This document shows positions 9,572 through 18,113 of a stretch of DNA of 64,000 nt, piece after piece. Within the stretch, counting starts at the first letter, position 1. Every line of letters starts with the position of its first letter. A program made the position numbers and the translations under genes. The stretch comes from Marinobacterium jannaschii DSM 6295 (GTDB lineage Bacteria; Pseudomonadota; Gammaproteobacteria; Pseudomonadales; Balneatricaceae), in assembly GCF_000620085.1 (NCBI RefSeq), contig NZ_KK211064.1:356272-420271 (forward strand), in the 5' to 3' direction. The notes under the pieces were generated by a model, which had not been told where the DNA came from, did no database searches, and worked only from the letters and a program-made list of their open reading frames with translations.

Positions 9572-9741
9572 AGGGTGGTCGCTTCGGGCGGCTGTGAAGA
9601 GAGTGCTGCAGTATAAACTGCGGATGTACCCGGCAGCTATGCCGGGCCTGCCAGAGGTACGGATAGGGGGAGTGGATAGGAGGGAATGGATAAGCGGGGC
9701 CGTGGCGAACCGGCCCCGGGAATGCCCGGGGGAGGGCGCTG

Positions 9742-9776
9742 CAGCGGACCGTGGGGTGAGGGTGGGCTGTCCGCTG
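9742..9776 (-). terminator. Inverted repeat after the cpxP-like gene
   Basis: CAGCGGAC and GTCCGCTG form a perfect 8-bp stem around a 19-nt loop, 16 bp beyond the cpxP-like stop. No T run is evident, so it may be a weak terminator or an mRNA end structure. Confidence 0.35.
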
Positions 9777-9791
9777 TAGTCAGTTGTCGGC

Positions 9792-10238
9792 TCAATGGCA
9801 GTATTTGCCTTTATGGTGCTTGCCCTTAGCGCCGAAGCCGCCATCCTTCGACTGCCATTTCTCGCGCATGGAGGCCAGTTTGGTCATCTGCTCTTCGGTC
9901 AGCAATTTACTCATCTCCTCGCGCTGGCTGGCACGCATCTTCACCATCTCGCCGGCATGCCGGGCGGCCTGTTCAGCATAGCGCTCCACTTCGGCAGCGT
10001 AGTTAGCATCATTCGGGTTCAGCTGATAAAACGCCTGGCGGCTTTCTTTGTGCTCTTTGTGCAGCGTTTGCATCTGCTCTTTGTTGGCAGACATCAGCTC
10101 CTTAACCTGATCACGTTGCTCGGTGGTCAGGTCCAGTTTCTCGGCCATTCGGTCGAAGTAGCGCATGCCGTCGGCAATAGCGGTACCCGCGATGCCCAGT
10201 GTAAGAATGGAAGCGGTAACGATGATAAATTTACGCAT
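9792..10238 (-). CDS. cpxP: CpxP/Spy family periplasmic stress protein
   Basis: Periplasmic chaperone-like repressor of the adjacent two-component system, 148 aa from the ATG at 10238. A signal peptide (MRKFIIVTASILTLGIAGTAIA) is followed by two LTxxQ motifs, LTTEQ and LTEEQ, the hallmark of the family. The mature part is helical and charged. The extreme C-terminus GKHHKGKYCH is rich in His with one Cys, a likely metal ligand patch as in ZraP/CnrX relatives. It is divergent from cpxR, and a perfect CpxR box lies between them. Confidence 0.85.
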   Translation of the reverse strand: MRKFIIVTASILTLGIAGTAIADGMRYFDRMAEKLDLTTEQRDQVKELMSANKEQMQTLHKEHKESRQAFYQLNPNDANYAAEVERYAEQAARHAGEMVKMRASQREEMSKLLTEEQMTKLASMREKWQSKDGGFGAKGKHHKGKYCH

Positions 10239-10312
10239 TTTGCTGTGCTCCTGTTGTGAAGTTCGATGGCTGTATTGTGGTGCGGGGCAATGCAAAGTTG
10301 GGTTGCGAAGGT

Positions 10313-10327
10313 GTAAAGAAAGGTAAA
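10313..10327. promoter_or_regulatory. CpxR-binding box between cpxP and cpxR
   Basis: GTAAA-GAAAG-GTAAA is an exact match to the CpxR consensus GTAAA-N5-GTAAA. It lies in the 159-bp divergent region, 75 bp before the cpxP start and 71 bp before cpxR, and predicts autoregulation of both units. Confidence 0.75.
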
Positions 10328-10397
10328 GATTGGTTTTCCGGCTGGGTTTTGGCCGGAGAAGTCATATCATGATGCTGAGACAGTTCAGGAGCGGAAG

Positions 10398-11105
10398 ATG
10401 GCTATGGTAACGCGGATTCTGATGGTGGATGACGACCGGGAGTTGTGCGAGCTGCTGGGAGATTATCTGCATAACGAGGGTTATACGGTCGAGTTTGCAC
10501 ATGATGCTGAAGAAGCATCCGAGCGGCTGCAGCGGGCGGAGCGCTATCAGCTGATGGTGCTGGACGTGATGATGCCGGGACGCAGCGGGCTGGAACTGTT
10601 GCAGTCGATCCGTCCGCGCCTGACTCTGCCGGTGATTATGCTGACCGGCCGTGGTGAGGATATCGATCGTATCCTCGGGCTGGAGATGGGGGCCGATGAC
10701 TATCTGGCCAAACCCGCCAATCCCCGTGAACTGCTGGCCCGAATCAAGGCCGTGCTACGCCGGGCCCAACCGGTTGCCCGTGGCACCCTGTTTCCGGACC
10801 GGATCGTTGAAGCGCGGGGGGTAGTACTCGATCCGGGCCAGCGCCAGGTCTCGGTCAAGGGGGAGAATATCGATTTCACCGGGGCCGAGTTCAATGTACT
10901 GGCCTATCTGATTAACAATGCCGGAGAGGTTTTAAGCAAAGAGCAGCTGACTGAGCTGGTATTACACCGGCCCCTGTCGCCCTATGACCGGGCGCTGGAC
11001 GTACATGTCTCCCGGGTGCGCCAGAAGCTTGCCAGACAATTGCCCGATGAACTGATCAAAACCCACCGGGGTGTTGGCTACCAGTTTCTGAGAGGTGATG
11101 CTTGA
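10398..11105 (+). CDS. cpxR: CpxR-like OmpR-family response regulator
   Basis: DNA-binding response regulator of 235 aa. The receiver domain has the acidic pair DDD at 11-13, phospho-acceptor Asp56 in VLDVMMPGRSG, Thr in MLTGRGED and Lys in YLAKPANPRELLARI. The C-terminal winged helix ends VDVHVSRVRQKL-like, THRGVGYQFL. It overlaps the kinase start by 4 bp (TTGA), and its upstream CpxR box plus the divergent CpxP gene support the cpxR assignment over generic OmpR types. Confidence 0.88.
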   Translation: MAMVTRILMVDDDRELCELLGDYLHNEGYTVEFAHDAEEASERLQRAERYQLMVLDVMMPGRSGLELLQSIRPRLTLPVIMLTGRGEDIDRILGLEMGADDYLAKPANPRELLARIKAVLRRAQPVARGTLFPDRIVEARGVVLDPGQRQVSVKGENIDFTGAEFNVLAYLINNAGEVLSKEQLTELVLHRPLSPYDRALDVHVSRVRQKLARQLPDELIKTHRGVGYQFLRGDA

Positions 11106-12442
11106 GGTGGTATAAGCGACTGTTCTTTAAAAGCTTTCTGATCGTCTGGCTGACCAGTTTCCTGCTCCTGGCAATGGCGGTGGTGGGTGTCAGCCTGGTG
11201 GCAGAGAAAGATAATATGCGGCAGTTGCTGGAAGCCCGCAGCCGGGGGATCGCCGAACGGATTATCGAACGCTATGAGCGGCGGCTGGTGCTGCGCGGTC
11301 AGTCAGGTAGCCTGGCGCATTATGAAGAGCGGAATGAACACCATAGCCATAGATGGCATGAACGGCGCTCGCCAAGGCCGAGGATCTGGGAGCCCGTGAC
11401 CCAGTTGCGGATTGTCGATCTGAAGAGCGACAGGGTGATTAAGGGGCCGCCACAGTTTCGTAACCACCGGGCTGAGGTGATCGATTTCGAACTGCATTCG
11501 GCTGCAGGACGCCGTTACCGGGTTGAGCTGGAAGTGGACTGGAAGCGCTCACCGCTGCGACGCTTTATCGGTTCGGTGCTGTCGTTACAGTTGCTGTTGA
11601 TCCTGCTGGTGTCGGCGGTGGCCGGACTGTTACTCAGTGCCATTATCGTACGTCCGCTGAACCGCCTGCGTAACTCGGTGCAGGCCTTGTCGCAGGGTGA
11701 GCTGGAGATCCGGGCCGACGAGAAGCTCTGCCTGCGCGGTGACGAGCTGGGCGAGCTGGCCCGGGAATTCAATCGCATGGCGGATTATGTCGAGCAGACG
11801 CTGGGTTCCCATCAGCGTCTGCTGCAGGATGTCTCCCATGAACTGCGGGCCCCGCTGGCCCGGTTGCAGGCCGCGGCCGGGCTGGCGGAGCAGAAGTGGG
11901 GGCAGGAAGAGCGTACCGTACAGCGTATTAACCGCGAATGTGAACGCCTTAACCTGCTGATCGGTGAGATCCTGTCGCTTTCCCGGCTTGAGAGCCAGGG
12001 GAGTGAAAGTCAGCCGATTGATCTGGCGGCACTGCTGGGACAATTGCTGGAGGACTACCGTTTCAGCCATCCGGGGCGTGCCTTTAGCCTGGATATCGCC
12101 CAGCTGCCGGAAAGTTGTCGGGGAAATCAGGGCCTGCTGGAACGTGCGCTGGGCAATGTTATCGGTAATGCCTGCAAACATACCCCGGAGGGCAGCGCGA
12201 TCGACCTGAGTGTTAAAACATTGCAGGGGCAATCTGTCATTCAGGTGCGTGATCATGGTCGCGGTGTGCTTGAGGCTGACCTTAAGCGCCTGTGCGAACC
12301 CTTCTATCGCGGTAACAGCGGGGAGGAGGGCTATGGCCTGGGGCTGAGTATTGCACAGCGGGCAATGTCCCGGTCGGGAGGCCGCCTGAGCCTGGAAAAC
12401 CATCCGGACGGAGGCTTGCTGGTGACACTGTGGCTGAGCTGA
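11102..12442 (+). CDS. cpxA: CpxA-like sensor histidine kinase with a His-rich periplasmic loop
   Basis: Membrane sensor kinase of 446 aa that phosphorylates the upstream regulator. TM1 is about residues 10-33, the periplasmic domain about 34-152, TM2 about 156-182, then a HAMP domain. The HisKA motif QDVSHELRAPLARL carries phospho-His246. The ATPase domain shows NVIGNACKHT, RDHGRG and GYGLGLSIA. The TTG start overlaps the regulator stop and follows GAGAGGTG. The periplasmic part holds a cluster of five His (73, 80, 81, 83, 86) with Arg and Glu, suggesting metal sensing, which matches the His/Cys tail of CpxP. Confidence 0.87.
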   Translation: MRWYKRLFFKSFLIVWLTSFLLLAMAVVGVSLVAEKDNMRQLLEARSRGIAERIIERYERRLVLRGQSGSLAHYEERNEHHSHRWHERRSPRPRIWEPVTQLRIVDLKSDRVIKGPPQFRNHRAEVIDFELHSAAGRRYRVELEVDWKRSPLRRFIGSVLSLQLLLILLVSAVAGLLLSAIIVRPLNRLRNSVQALSQGELEIRADEKLCLRGDELGELAREFNRMADYVEQTLGSHQRLLQDVSHELRAPLARLQAAAGLAEQKWGQEERTVQRINRECERLNLLIGEILSLSRLESQGSESQPIDLAALLGQLLEDYRFSHPGRAFSLDIAQLPESCRGNQGLLERALGNVIGNACKHTPEGSAIDLSVKTLQGQSVIQVRDHGRGVLEADLKRLCEPFYRGNSGEEGYGLGLSIAQRAMSRSGGRLSLENHPDGGLLVTLWLS

Positions 12443-12466
12443 CGAGGGGGCATTGCTATGGCAATG

Positions 12467-13834
12467 TTACTCTCCGCCAGCCCCGGTAAATCTGATGTGC
12501 GGCCGGGTGAAATCGCTGTTGCTGTAGCCCGCACTGCGCCAGAGCCGGGTATCCGGCTGCAGCAGGATCTGGTCCAGCGGCAGGTTACAACTGATCAGCG
12601 GACTCTGCAGCTGCTGCATCATGCGCTGGCAGAGTGTGCTGTCGTGACTGAACAGGCCGGCGACCAGCAGCTCCCGGTCCTGATTGACCAGTTCAATCGC
12701 CTGCTCAGCGTCGGCAACCCGGACAACCTGCAGCAGCGGGCCAAATACCTCTGTTTCCGGTAACTGATTGAGATGACTGATATCGATGATGCCGGCACTC
12801 AGCAGGCATTCATTGTCCGGCGCCGGTTGCATGGGCAGCAGCAGGTTTCCACCCCGCTGTTGCAGCTGTGTCTGGCGCTGCAGTAACTGCTGCGCCGCCC
12901 GGGCGTCGATGATTGTCCCCATAAAGCCGAGGGCCTGTTCCTGCTGCAGCGTCTCAATGCGCTGTAGCAGTTGTTGCAACAGCTTGTCTGCCGCCTCCGA
13001 GCGATCGATCAGCAGCCGACGCGCCGCGCAGCAACGCTGCCCGGCACTGCGAAAGGCCGAGCTGATAATGGCTTCCGGCCAGTGCTCATCAGGCATCCGG
13101 CTGTCGATAAAGAGGCAGTTGTTGCCACTGGTGTGCAGCTGCAGTGCCACTCCAGGCCGCCCGGCCAGCAACTGGTGCAGTTGCAGGGCATGACAACGCT
13201 GGCCGCTGAAGTGGATACCGTCGATCTGCTCCTGTTGCGCCAGTCCGAGAGCGACTTCGGGGCCGCCCTGCAACAGGTTGATCACGCCGTCCGGCAGGTC
13301 CGCCTTCAGCCACAGGTGCAACATCAGTTCAGCGCAACGGGGACAGTGTTCGCTGGGTTTGAAGATCAGGGTATTTCCCGCCAGCAGTATCGGGATCATG
13401 GCGCGCAGCGGCGAGATCAGCGGCTGGCTGAATGAACTGATCAGTACGATTACGCCGCGAGGCTGGGGAATCTCTCCGTTTTCGGCGGCCGGGACCAGGT
13501 GCTGTTCGATCAGCTGTTCCAGGCTTGTCAGTTCCTGCCGCGCATCGGCTGCGGTCTGTCCGCTCTCCTGGGCCAGGGTATCGCTTAGCAGCAGGCGGTG
13601 CGCCTGTATCTGGCGCAGGAACTGTTGCAGCTGGAAGCCGCGCTGCTCCGGGGTATGCTGCCGCCAGTGCTGCAATGCCTGACGCGCACTGTGTACCGTC
13701 TCGGCGATCTGCTGATGGCTGGCCGCCTGGCCCTGCCAGATACGGCTGTGATCGGCAGGATTAAGGGATTCGAAGACCGGGCCTTCGCCATCGGTCCAGT
13801 TGCCGTTGATCAGAAGGGATGAGTGCTGGTGCAT
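12467..13834 (-). CDS. AstD-like aldehyde dehydrogenase homologue lacking key catalytic residues
   Basis: A 455-aa member of the aldehyde dehydrogenase superfamily, closest to succinylglutamate semialdehyde dehydrogenase AstD (LLINGNWTDGEG at the start, GQRCCAARRLLID in the middle). The nucleophile Cys268 in GQRC and the FKPSE lysine are kept. The general base Glu of the usual LEMGGNN motif is His234 (LHTSGNN), exactly 34 residues before the Cys. The oxyanion Asn motif (YNFP in AstD) reads FSQP, and the Rossmann G-S motif (FTGS) reads FSGQ. The frame is intact. It is probably a pseudoenzyme or has a changed reaction. It lies 42 bp after the similarly altered AstC-like gene. Confidence 0.8.
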   Translation of the reverse strand: MHQHSSLLINGNWTDGEGPVFESLNPADHSRIWQGQAASHQQIAETVHSARQALQHWRQHTPEQRGFQLQQFLRQIQAHRLLLSDTLAQESGQTAADARQELTSLEQLIEQHLVPAAENGEIPQPRGVIVLISSFSQPLISPLRAMIPILLAGNTLIFKPSEHCPRCAELMLHLWLKADLPDGVINLLQGGPEVALGLAQQEQIDGIHFSGQRCHALQLHQLLAGRPGVALQLHTSGNNCLFIDSRMPDEHWPEAIISSAFRSAGQRCCAARRLLIDRSEAADKLLQQLLQRIETLQQEQALGFMGTIIDARAAQQLLQRQTQLQQRGGNLLLPMQPAPDNECLLSAGIIDISHLNQLPETEVFGPLLQVVRVADAEQAIELVNQDRELLVAGLFSHDSTLCQRMMQQLQSPLISCNLPLDQILLQPDTRLWRSAGYSNSDFTRPHIRFTGAGGE

Positions 13835-13875
13835 ACTGCTCTCCTGTGGCCGCTGTGGCCGCTGTGGCGGCTGAT

Positions 13876-15078
13876 TCAGCTGGCGGTGAGCTGAGCCAGC
13901 GCTTCTTCCAGGCAGCTCAGGCCCAGTTCAATCTCCTCACGCGGAATCAGCAGCGACGGCGAAAAGCGGATCACATCGTCACCTGCCGTGAGGATGAGCA
14001 GGCCCTGGGTCATCGCCTGGCGCCGGATCTCCCCGGCCCGGCCATGCCATTCCTGCTTGAGTACGCAGCCGAGGAGCAGGCCGCGCCCGCGAATATCCAG
14101 AAACAGGCCAAAGCGCCGGTTGATCGCCTCCAGCCCTTCCCGAAACCAGAAGTAACGTTGCTTTACGTCCTGCAGCAGCTGTGGATCGCTGACCTGTTCC
14201 AGCACCCGGGCGGCGATACTGCAGGCCAGCGGATTGCCGCCGAAGGTGCTGCCCTGGGTGCCTCGGCTCTGGCTGCTGGCGACTTCGCTGTGACAGAGCA
14301 TGGCGGCAATGGGAAAACCACCACCGAGGCCGTTGCCGGTGGTGAGAATATCCGGCACCACGCCCAGTTTCATATAGGCAAACAGGGCGCAGCAACGGCC
14401 ATTGCCGGTCTGGGTTTCGTCAAAGATCAGCAGGGCTTTGTGCTTATCACACAGCTCCCGTGCGCCCCGTACAAAGGCCGGGTCGGCCGGGAAAACGCCG
14501 CCTTCCGCCTGAATCGGCTCCAGCAGGACGGCACAGCAATGGTCATCCAGTACGGCGGCCAGCGCATCGAGGTCGTTATAGCGGCATTGCCTGAACAGTC
14601 CCGACAGGGGCGACGTTTCGGCCGCAGGATCGGCGGCGGCGCTGGTCATCAGGGTATGGCCGTGGCTGGCGCGGTTAAAGGTGACTATGACCTGCTTATC
14701 GCGGTGCCCGCGCTGCAGGCTGTGGCGGCGGGCCAGATTCAGAGCTGCCTCCACGGCCTCTGCGCCGGAGCTGGCGAAAAAGACCTTTTCCGCAAAGGTG
14801 GCGGCACAGAGCTGTTGCGCCAGTTTCAATGCGGGCTCGTTTGACCAGTCATTGCCCGGGTGCCAGAGCCGGCGGGCCTGGTCTGTCAGCGTCTGTAGCA
14901 GATCAGGGTTGCAGTGACCCACGCAGGCACTGCCATCGGCGGCGGCAAAATCGATATACTCCCGTCCCTGCTGGTCCCAGACGCGGGAACCGGCGGCACG
15001 ACAGGGGATAATGTCGGCGGGGCTAAAGGCCGGAACCATTACCTGATCATAGGTATGGCGATCTACATGATGTCTCAT
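13876..15078 (-). CDS. AstC/ArgD-like class III aminotransferase homologue lacking the PLP lysine
   Basis: A 400-aa protein that aligns along its length with succinylornithine transaminase AstC (YDQVMVPAFSPADIIPCRAAG, SRVWDQQGREYIDF, FFASSGAEAVEAALNLAR, EPIQAEGGV, LLIFDETQTGNGR, GGNPLA). In active relatives the PLP-binding lysine is in LTTAKALGGG; here the segment reads LTTGNGLGGG, with Asn249 (codon 14332-14334) in place of Lys. The HGR motif is HGH and the SGAEANEA motif is SGAEAVEA. No frameshift or stop is seen. It is therefore unlikely to be a normal transaminase. First gene of a two-gene unit with the altered AstD-like gene; no astA, astB or astE nearby. Confidence 0.82.
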   Translation of the reverse strand: MRHHVDRHTYDQVMVPAFSPADIIPCRAAGSRVWDQQGREYIDFAAADGSACVGHCNPDLLQTLTDQARRLWHPGNDWSNEPALKLAQQLCAATFAEKVFFASSGAEAVEAALNLARRHSLQRGHRDKQVIVTFNRASHGHTLMTSAAADPAAETSPLSGLFRQCRYNDLDALAAVLDDHCCAVLLEPIQAEGGVFPADPAFVRGARELCDKHKALLIFDETQTGNGRCCALFAYMKLGVVPDILTTGNGLGGGFPIAAMLCHSEVASSQSRGTQGSTFGGNPLACSIAARVLEQVSDPQLLQDVKQRYFWFREGLEAINRRFGLFLDIRGRGLLLGCVLKQEWHGRAGEIRRQAMTQGLLILTAGDDVIRFSPSLLIPREEIELGLSCLEEALAQLTAS

Positions 15079-15190
15079 CGGGGCTCCCGACAGTTTTCCC
15101 GGGGAACAGTGCAGCAGGCCGGAGCACCGGAATGGCGGGCCTGAGGTGTTAGCTATCTACAGTGTAGACTCTGCGGCGGGCGGGCGTTAT

Positions 15191-17335
15191 TCAGCTACAG
15201 CACGGGCTGGACAGGTTGAGGCGGTTATTGCGCAGCGGCAGTTCACAGTAGCGGCTGTGGTAGCAGATCTGGCAGTAGTGCTGGCAATCGCGGTAGCTGG
15301 CCAGCAGCACATCGAGCTTCTTCGGGGCTTCAAACAGGAACCCCTGAACCTGCTGGCAGCCGGACTCCTGCAGGAACTGCAGCTGGGCCGGCGTCTCGAC
15401 ACCTTCCGCCACGACTTCCAGGCCTAACTGGCGGGCCATAACGATAATGGTTGAGGTGATGGTCATATTATCTTTGTTGTCCGGCACCTGATGCAGGAAG
15501 GAGCGATCGATCTTGAGCAGGTCGAAGGGCATCTTCTGCAGGTAGCTGAGGGAGGAATAGCCGGTGCCAAAGTCGTCGATGGCCAGTGAGATACCCATAC
15601 GCTTCAGTTCGATCAGGATCTTGTTGGCGTGCTCGATGTTCTTCATCAGTGCGCCTTCGGTGATCTCCAGCTCCAGCCAGCGCGGCTGCAGCCCGGCATC
15701 GTCCAGCGCCTGGGTAATCGTTTCCAGCAGCAGGTCGCTGTCCAGCTGGCGGGTAGAGAGATTCACCGCGACCTTGAGTGGCGGCAGGCCCAGGTCCTGA
15801 ATCCGCTTGGCGGCGCGGCAGGCTTCCTGTAGCACCCATTTGCCGATCGGGATGATCATGCCGCTCTCTTCGGCTTTACCAATAAACTTATCTGGCGCAA
15901 TCATGCCCTCTTCGGGATGATGCCAGCGAATCAGTGCCTCCAGTTTGCGGATATGACCGTTGTTGGCGTCAAGCTGGGGCTGGTAGACCAGATAAAACTG
16001 ATCCTGTTGCAGTGCCTGGCGCAGGTTGTTTTCCATCACCAGTGCCTGACGGGCCTTATGGTTCATCTCCTGCCGGAACAGGGCGTACTGGTTACGGCCT
16101 TTCTGCTTGGAGTGGTACATCGCCAGGTCGGCATTGCGCAGCAGGTGGCTGACACTCTGACCGTCAACATGAATGATGGCGACGCCGATACTGACAGTTA
16201 CCATCAGTTCCTGTGGCCCGATGCGGATCGGCTGGGCCTGCAGCTCCAGTATCTCCTGAGTCTGGCGCTCAATATCGGCGACTGAGTCGTAGCCCTGCAG
16301 CATCAGGGTGAATTCGTCCCCGCCGAGGCGGAAGACCTGGCTGCTTTTATCGGTGCAGAACTTCAGGCGTGAGGCGACCGTCTGCAGCAGGATATCGCCG
16401 GCATCATGGCCCAGGGTATCGTTGATCTGCTTGAAGTGATCCAGGTCCATCAGCAGCAGGGCACTGACCCCTTTGGGCGGCGCCTTCAGCACCCGTTCCA
16501 GCTCCTGCTTGAAGTTGCGGCGGTTACCCAGGTTGGTCAGCGGATCGAAGAATGCCAGCTGCTCCATCTGTTGCTGGTGTTCTTTCAGGTGGGTGATATC
16601 TTCACTGACGGAGACGATATTGACGATGCGGCCATTGCTGTCGTGGATCGGCGAGATCGACTGCAACGCCCAGTAAATACTGCCGTTCTTGCGTTTATTC
16701 TGCAGCATTCCGCGCCATTTGCGACCGCCCAGCACGGTTCGCCATAACTCCTGATAGACAGTGTCATGGGTGTGCTCAGAACGCAGAAAGCTCGGATTAC
16801 GGCCGGATATCTCTTCCCGGTTGTAGCCGGTAATATCGCTGAAGCGGCCGTTGGCATATTCAATATCTCCGCGGGCATCGGTAATCAGTACCGCACTGCC
16901 GCTGTTTTCGACCGCATTGGAGAATTTCTTCAGCTCCAGTTCCCGCACCATCATCGGAGTGACATCCAGCATCACCGCTGTCACGGCGATAACCGCCCCC
17001 TGCGCATCCAGCAGCGGGGCAAATTCCAGATTCAGTTCCAGATCGCCGTGGGCGCTGATCAGTTTCAGGTGACACTGGTGGTGCTTTTTTTGCTGTTCGA
17101 ACAGTGCCTTCACCTCAGGCCTCAGCACCTGCATCTCGTCCGGTAGCAGCGGGCAGCTTTCCGTACTCATCGTCGCATCGGGCCACAGCAGGCGCTTCGC
17201 CGCGTTATTGGCCCGCAGGCAGCGCATTTCACGGTCAATGGAGATCAGTCCAAGCGATGAGTCAGCAAAGGCGGAAAATATCATATCGCTGTAGCGGAAA
17301 AACTCGTCAGGGTTGAGGGGGCGGCGCATATCCAT
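15191..17335 (-). CDS. PAS-PAS-GGDEF-EAL c-di-GMP signalling protein with a C-terminal Cys cluster
   Basis: Cytoplasmic sensor of 714 aa. Two PAS-type modules (about 10-130 and 130-255, the second with NAVENSGSAVLITDARGDIEYAN-like sequence) precede a GGDEF domain with intact GGDEF near residue 338 and an EAL domain with intact EAL near 467, [24 protein letters not shown] and AEGVET. Both synthesis and hydrolysis of c-di-GMP are possible. After the EAL domain is a tail with Cys684, 688, 691, 697, 712 and 713; the first three form CX3CX2C. No transmembrane helix is seen. Confidence 0.9.
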   Translation of the reverse strand: MDMRRPLNPDEFFRYSDMIFSAFADSSLGLISIDREMRCLRANNAAKRLLWPDATMSTESCPLLPDEMQVLRPEVKALFEQQKKHHQCHLKLISAHGDLELNLEFAPLLDAQGAVIAVTAVMLDVTPMMVRELELKKFSNAVENSGSAVLITDARGDIEYANGRFSDITGYNREEISGRNPSFLRSEHTHDTVYQELWRTVLGGRKWRGMLQNKRKNGSIYWALQSISPIHDSNGRIVNIVSVSEDITHLKEHQQQMEQLAFFDPLTNLGNRRNFKQELERVLKAPPKGVSALLLMDLDHFKQINDTLGHDAGDILLQTVASRLKFCTDKSSQVFRLGGDEFTLMLQGYDSVADIERQTQEILELQAQPIRIGPQELMVTVSIGVAIIHVDGQSVSHLLRNADLAMYHSKQKGRNQYALFRQEMNHKARQALVMENNLRQALQQDQFYLVYQPQLDANNGHIRKLEALIRWHHPEEGMIAPDKFIGKAEESGMIIPIGKWVLQEACRAAKRIQDLGLPPLKVAVNLSTRQLDSDLLLETITQALDDAGLQPRWLELEITEGALMKNIEHANKILIELKRMGISLAIDDFGTGYSSLSYLQKMPFDLLKIDRSFLHQVPDNKDNMTITSTIIVMARQLGLEVVAEGVETPAQLQFLQESGCQQVQGFLFEAPKKLDVLLASYRDCQHYCQICYHSRYCELPLRNNRLNLSSPCCS

Positions 17336-17502
17336 TGCTCTGTTTAATCTGTTTTTATTATCTATTGAATAATATACAGATTATATTTATTGGGATGTTT
17401 GATCTAGTGCAACTATCGTCGTGCAATCCCAGATAAAAGCGGGTGTTGGCGCGCTTTTGCGTGGTTTTTAATTAACCCGCCTGAACGCTGTCTGACGGGC
17501 AC

Positions 17503-17527
17503 AAAAAAAGCACCCGAAGGTGCTTTT
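17503..17527 (-). terminator. Terminator after glnK (downstream copy)
   Basis: AGCACC and GGTGCT form a stem around CGAA, with an A run on one side and TTTTT on the other. It lies 17 bp beyond the PII gene stop. Confidence 0.85.
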
Positions 17528-17543
17528 TGTCAGGACGCTGGCT

Positions 17544-17966
<423 letters not shown>

Positions 17967-18028
17967 CTAGTATAACCAGATTTCAGAAGATGCGCATATT
18001 TTGCATAATTTGTCGCCGGTAAACAGTA

Positions 18029-18053
18029 AATCAGCCTGCAAAACGGGCTGATT
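18029..18053. promoter_or_regulatory. Inverted repeat between amtB and the downstream glnK
   Basis: AATCAGCC and GGCTGATT form a perfect 8-bp dyad with a 9-nt spacer, in the promoter region expected for the downstream glnK. It could be an operator or part of the leader; no assignment can be made. Confidence 0.4.
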
Positions 18054-18074
18054 GCAGCTGAAATTGTTAAACGC

Positions 18075-18095
18075 AAAAAGGGCGCCGTAGCGCCC
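18075..18095 (-). terminator. Terminator after amtB
   Basis: On the minus strand GGGCGC and GCGCCC form a stem around a TACG loop followed by TTTTT, 19 bp after the amtB stop. Confidence 0.85.
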
Positions 18096-18113
18096 TCAGG
18101 TCTTGCACCGGGT

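Noticed and set aside
9572-9844. N-terminal extension of the LysR regulator
   Set aside because: The extension is Ala/Pro/Ser-rich without LysR features, and the family start MDLELLRTFLEV fits the ATG at 9571.
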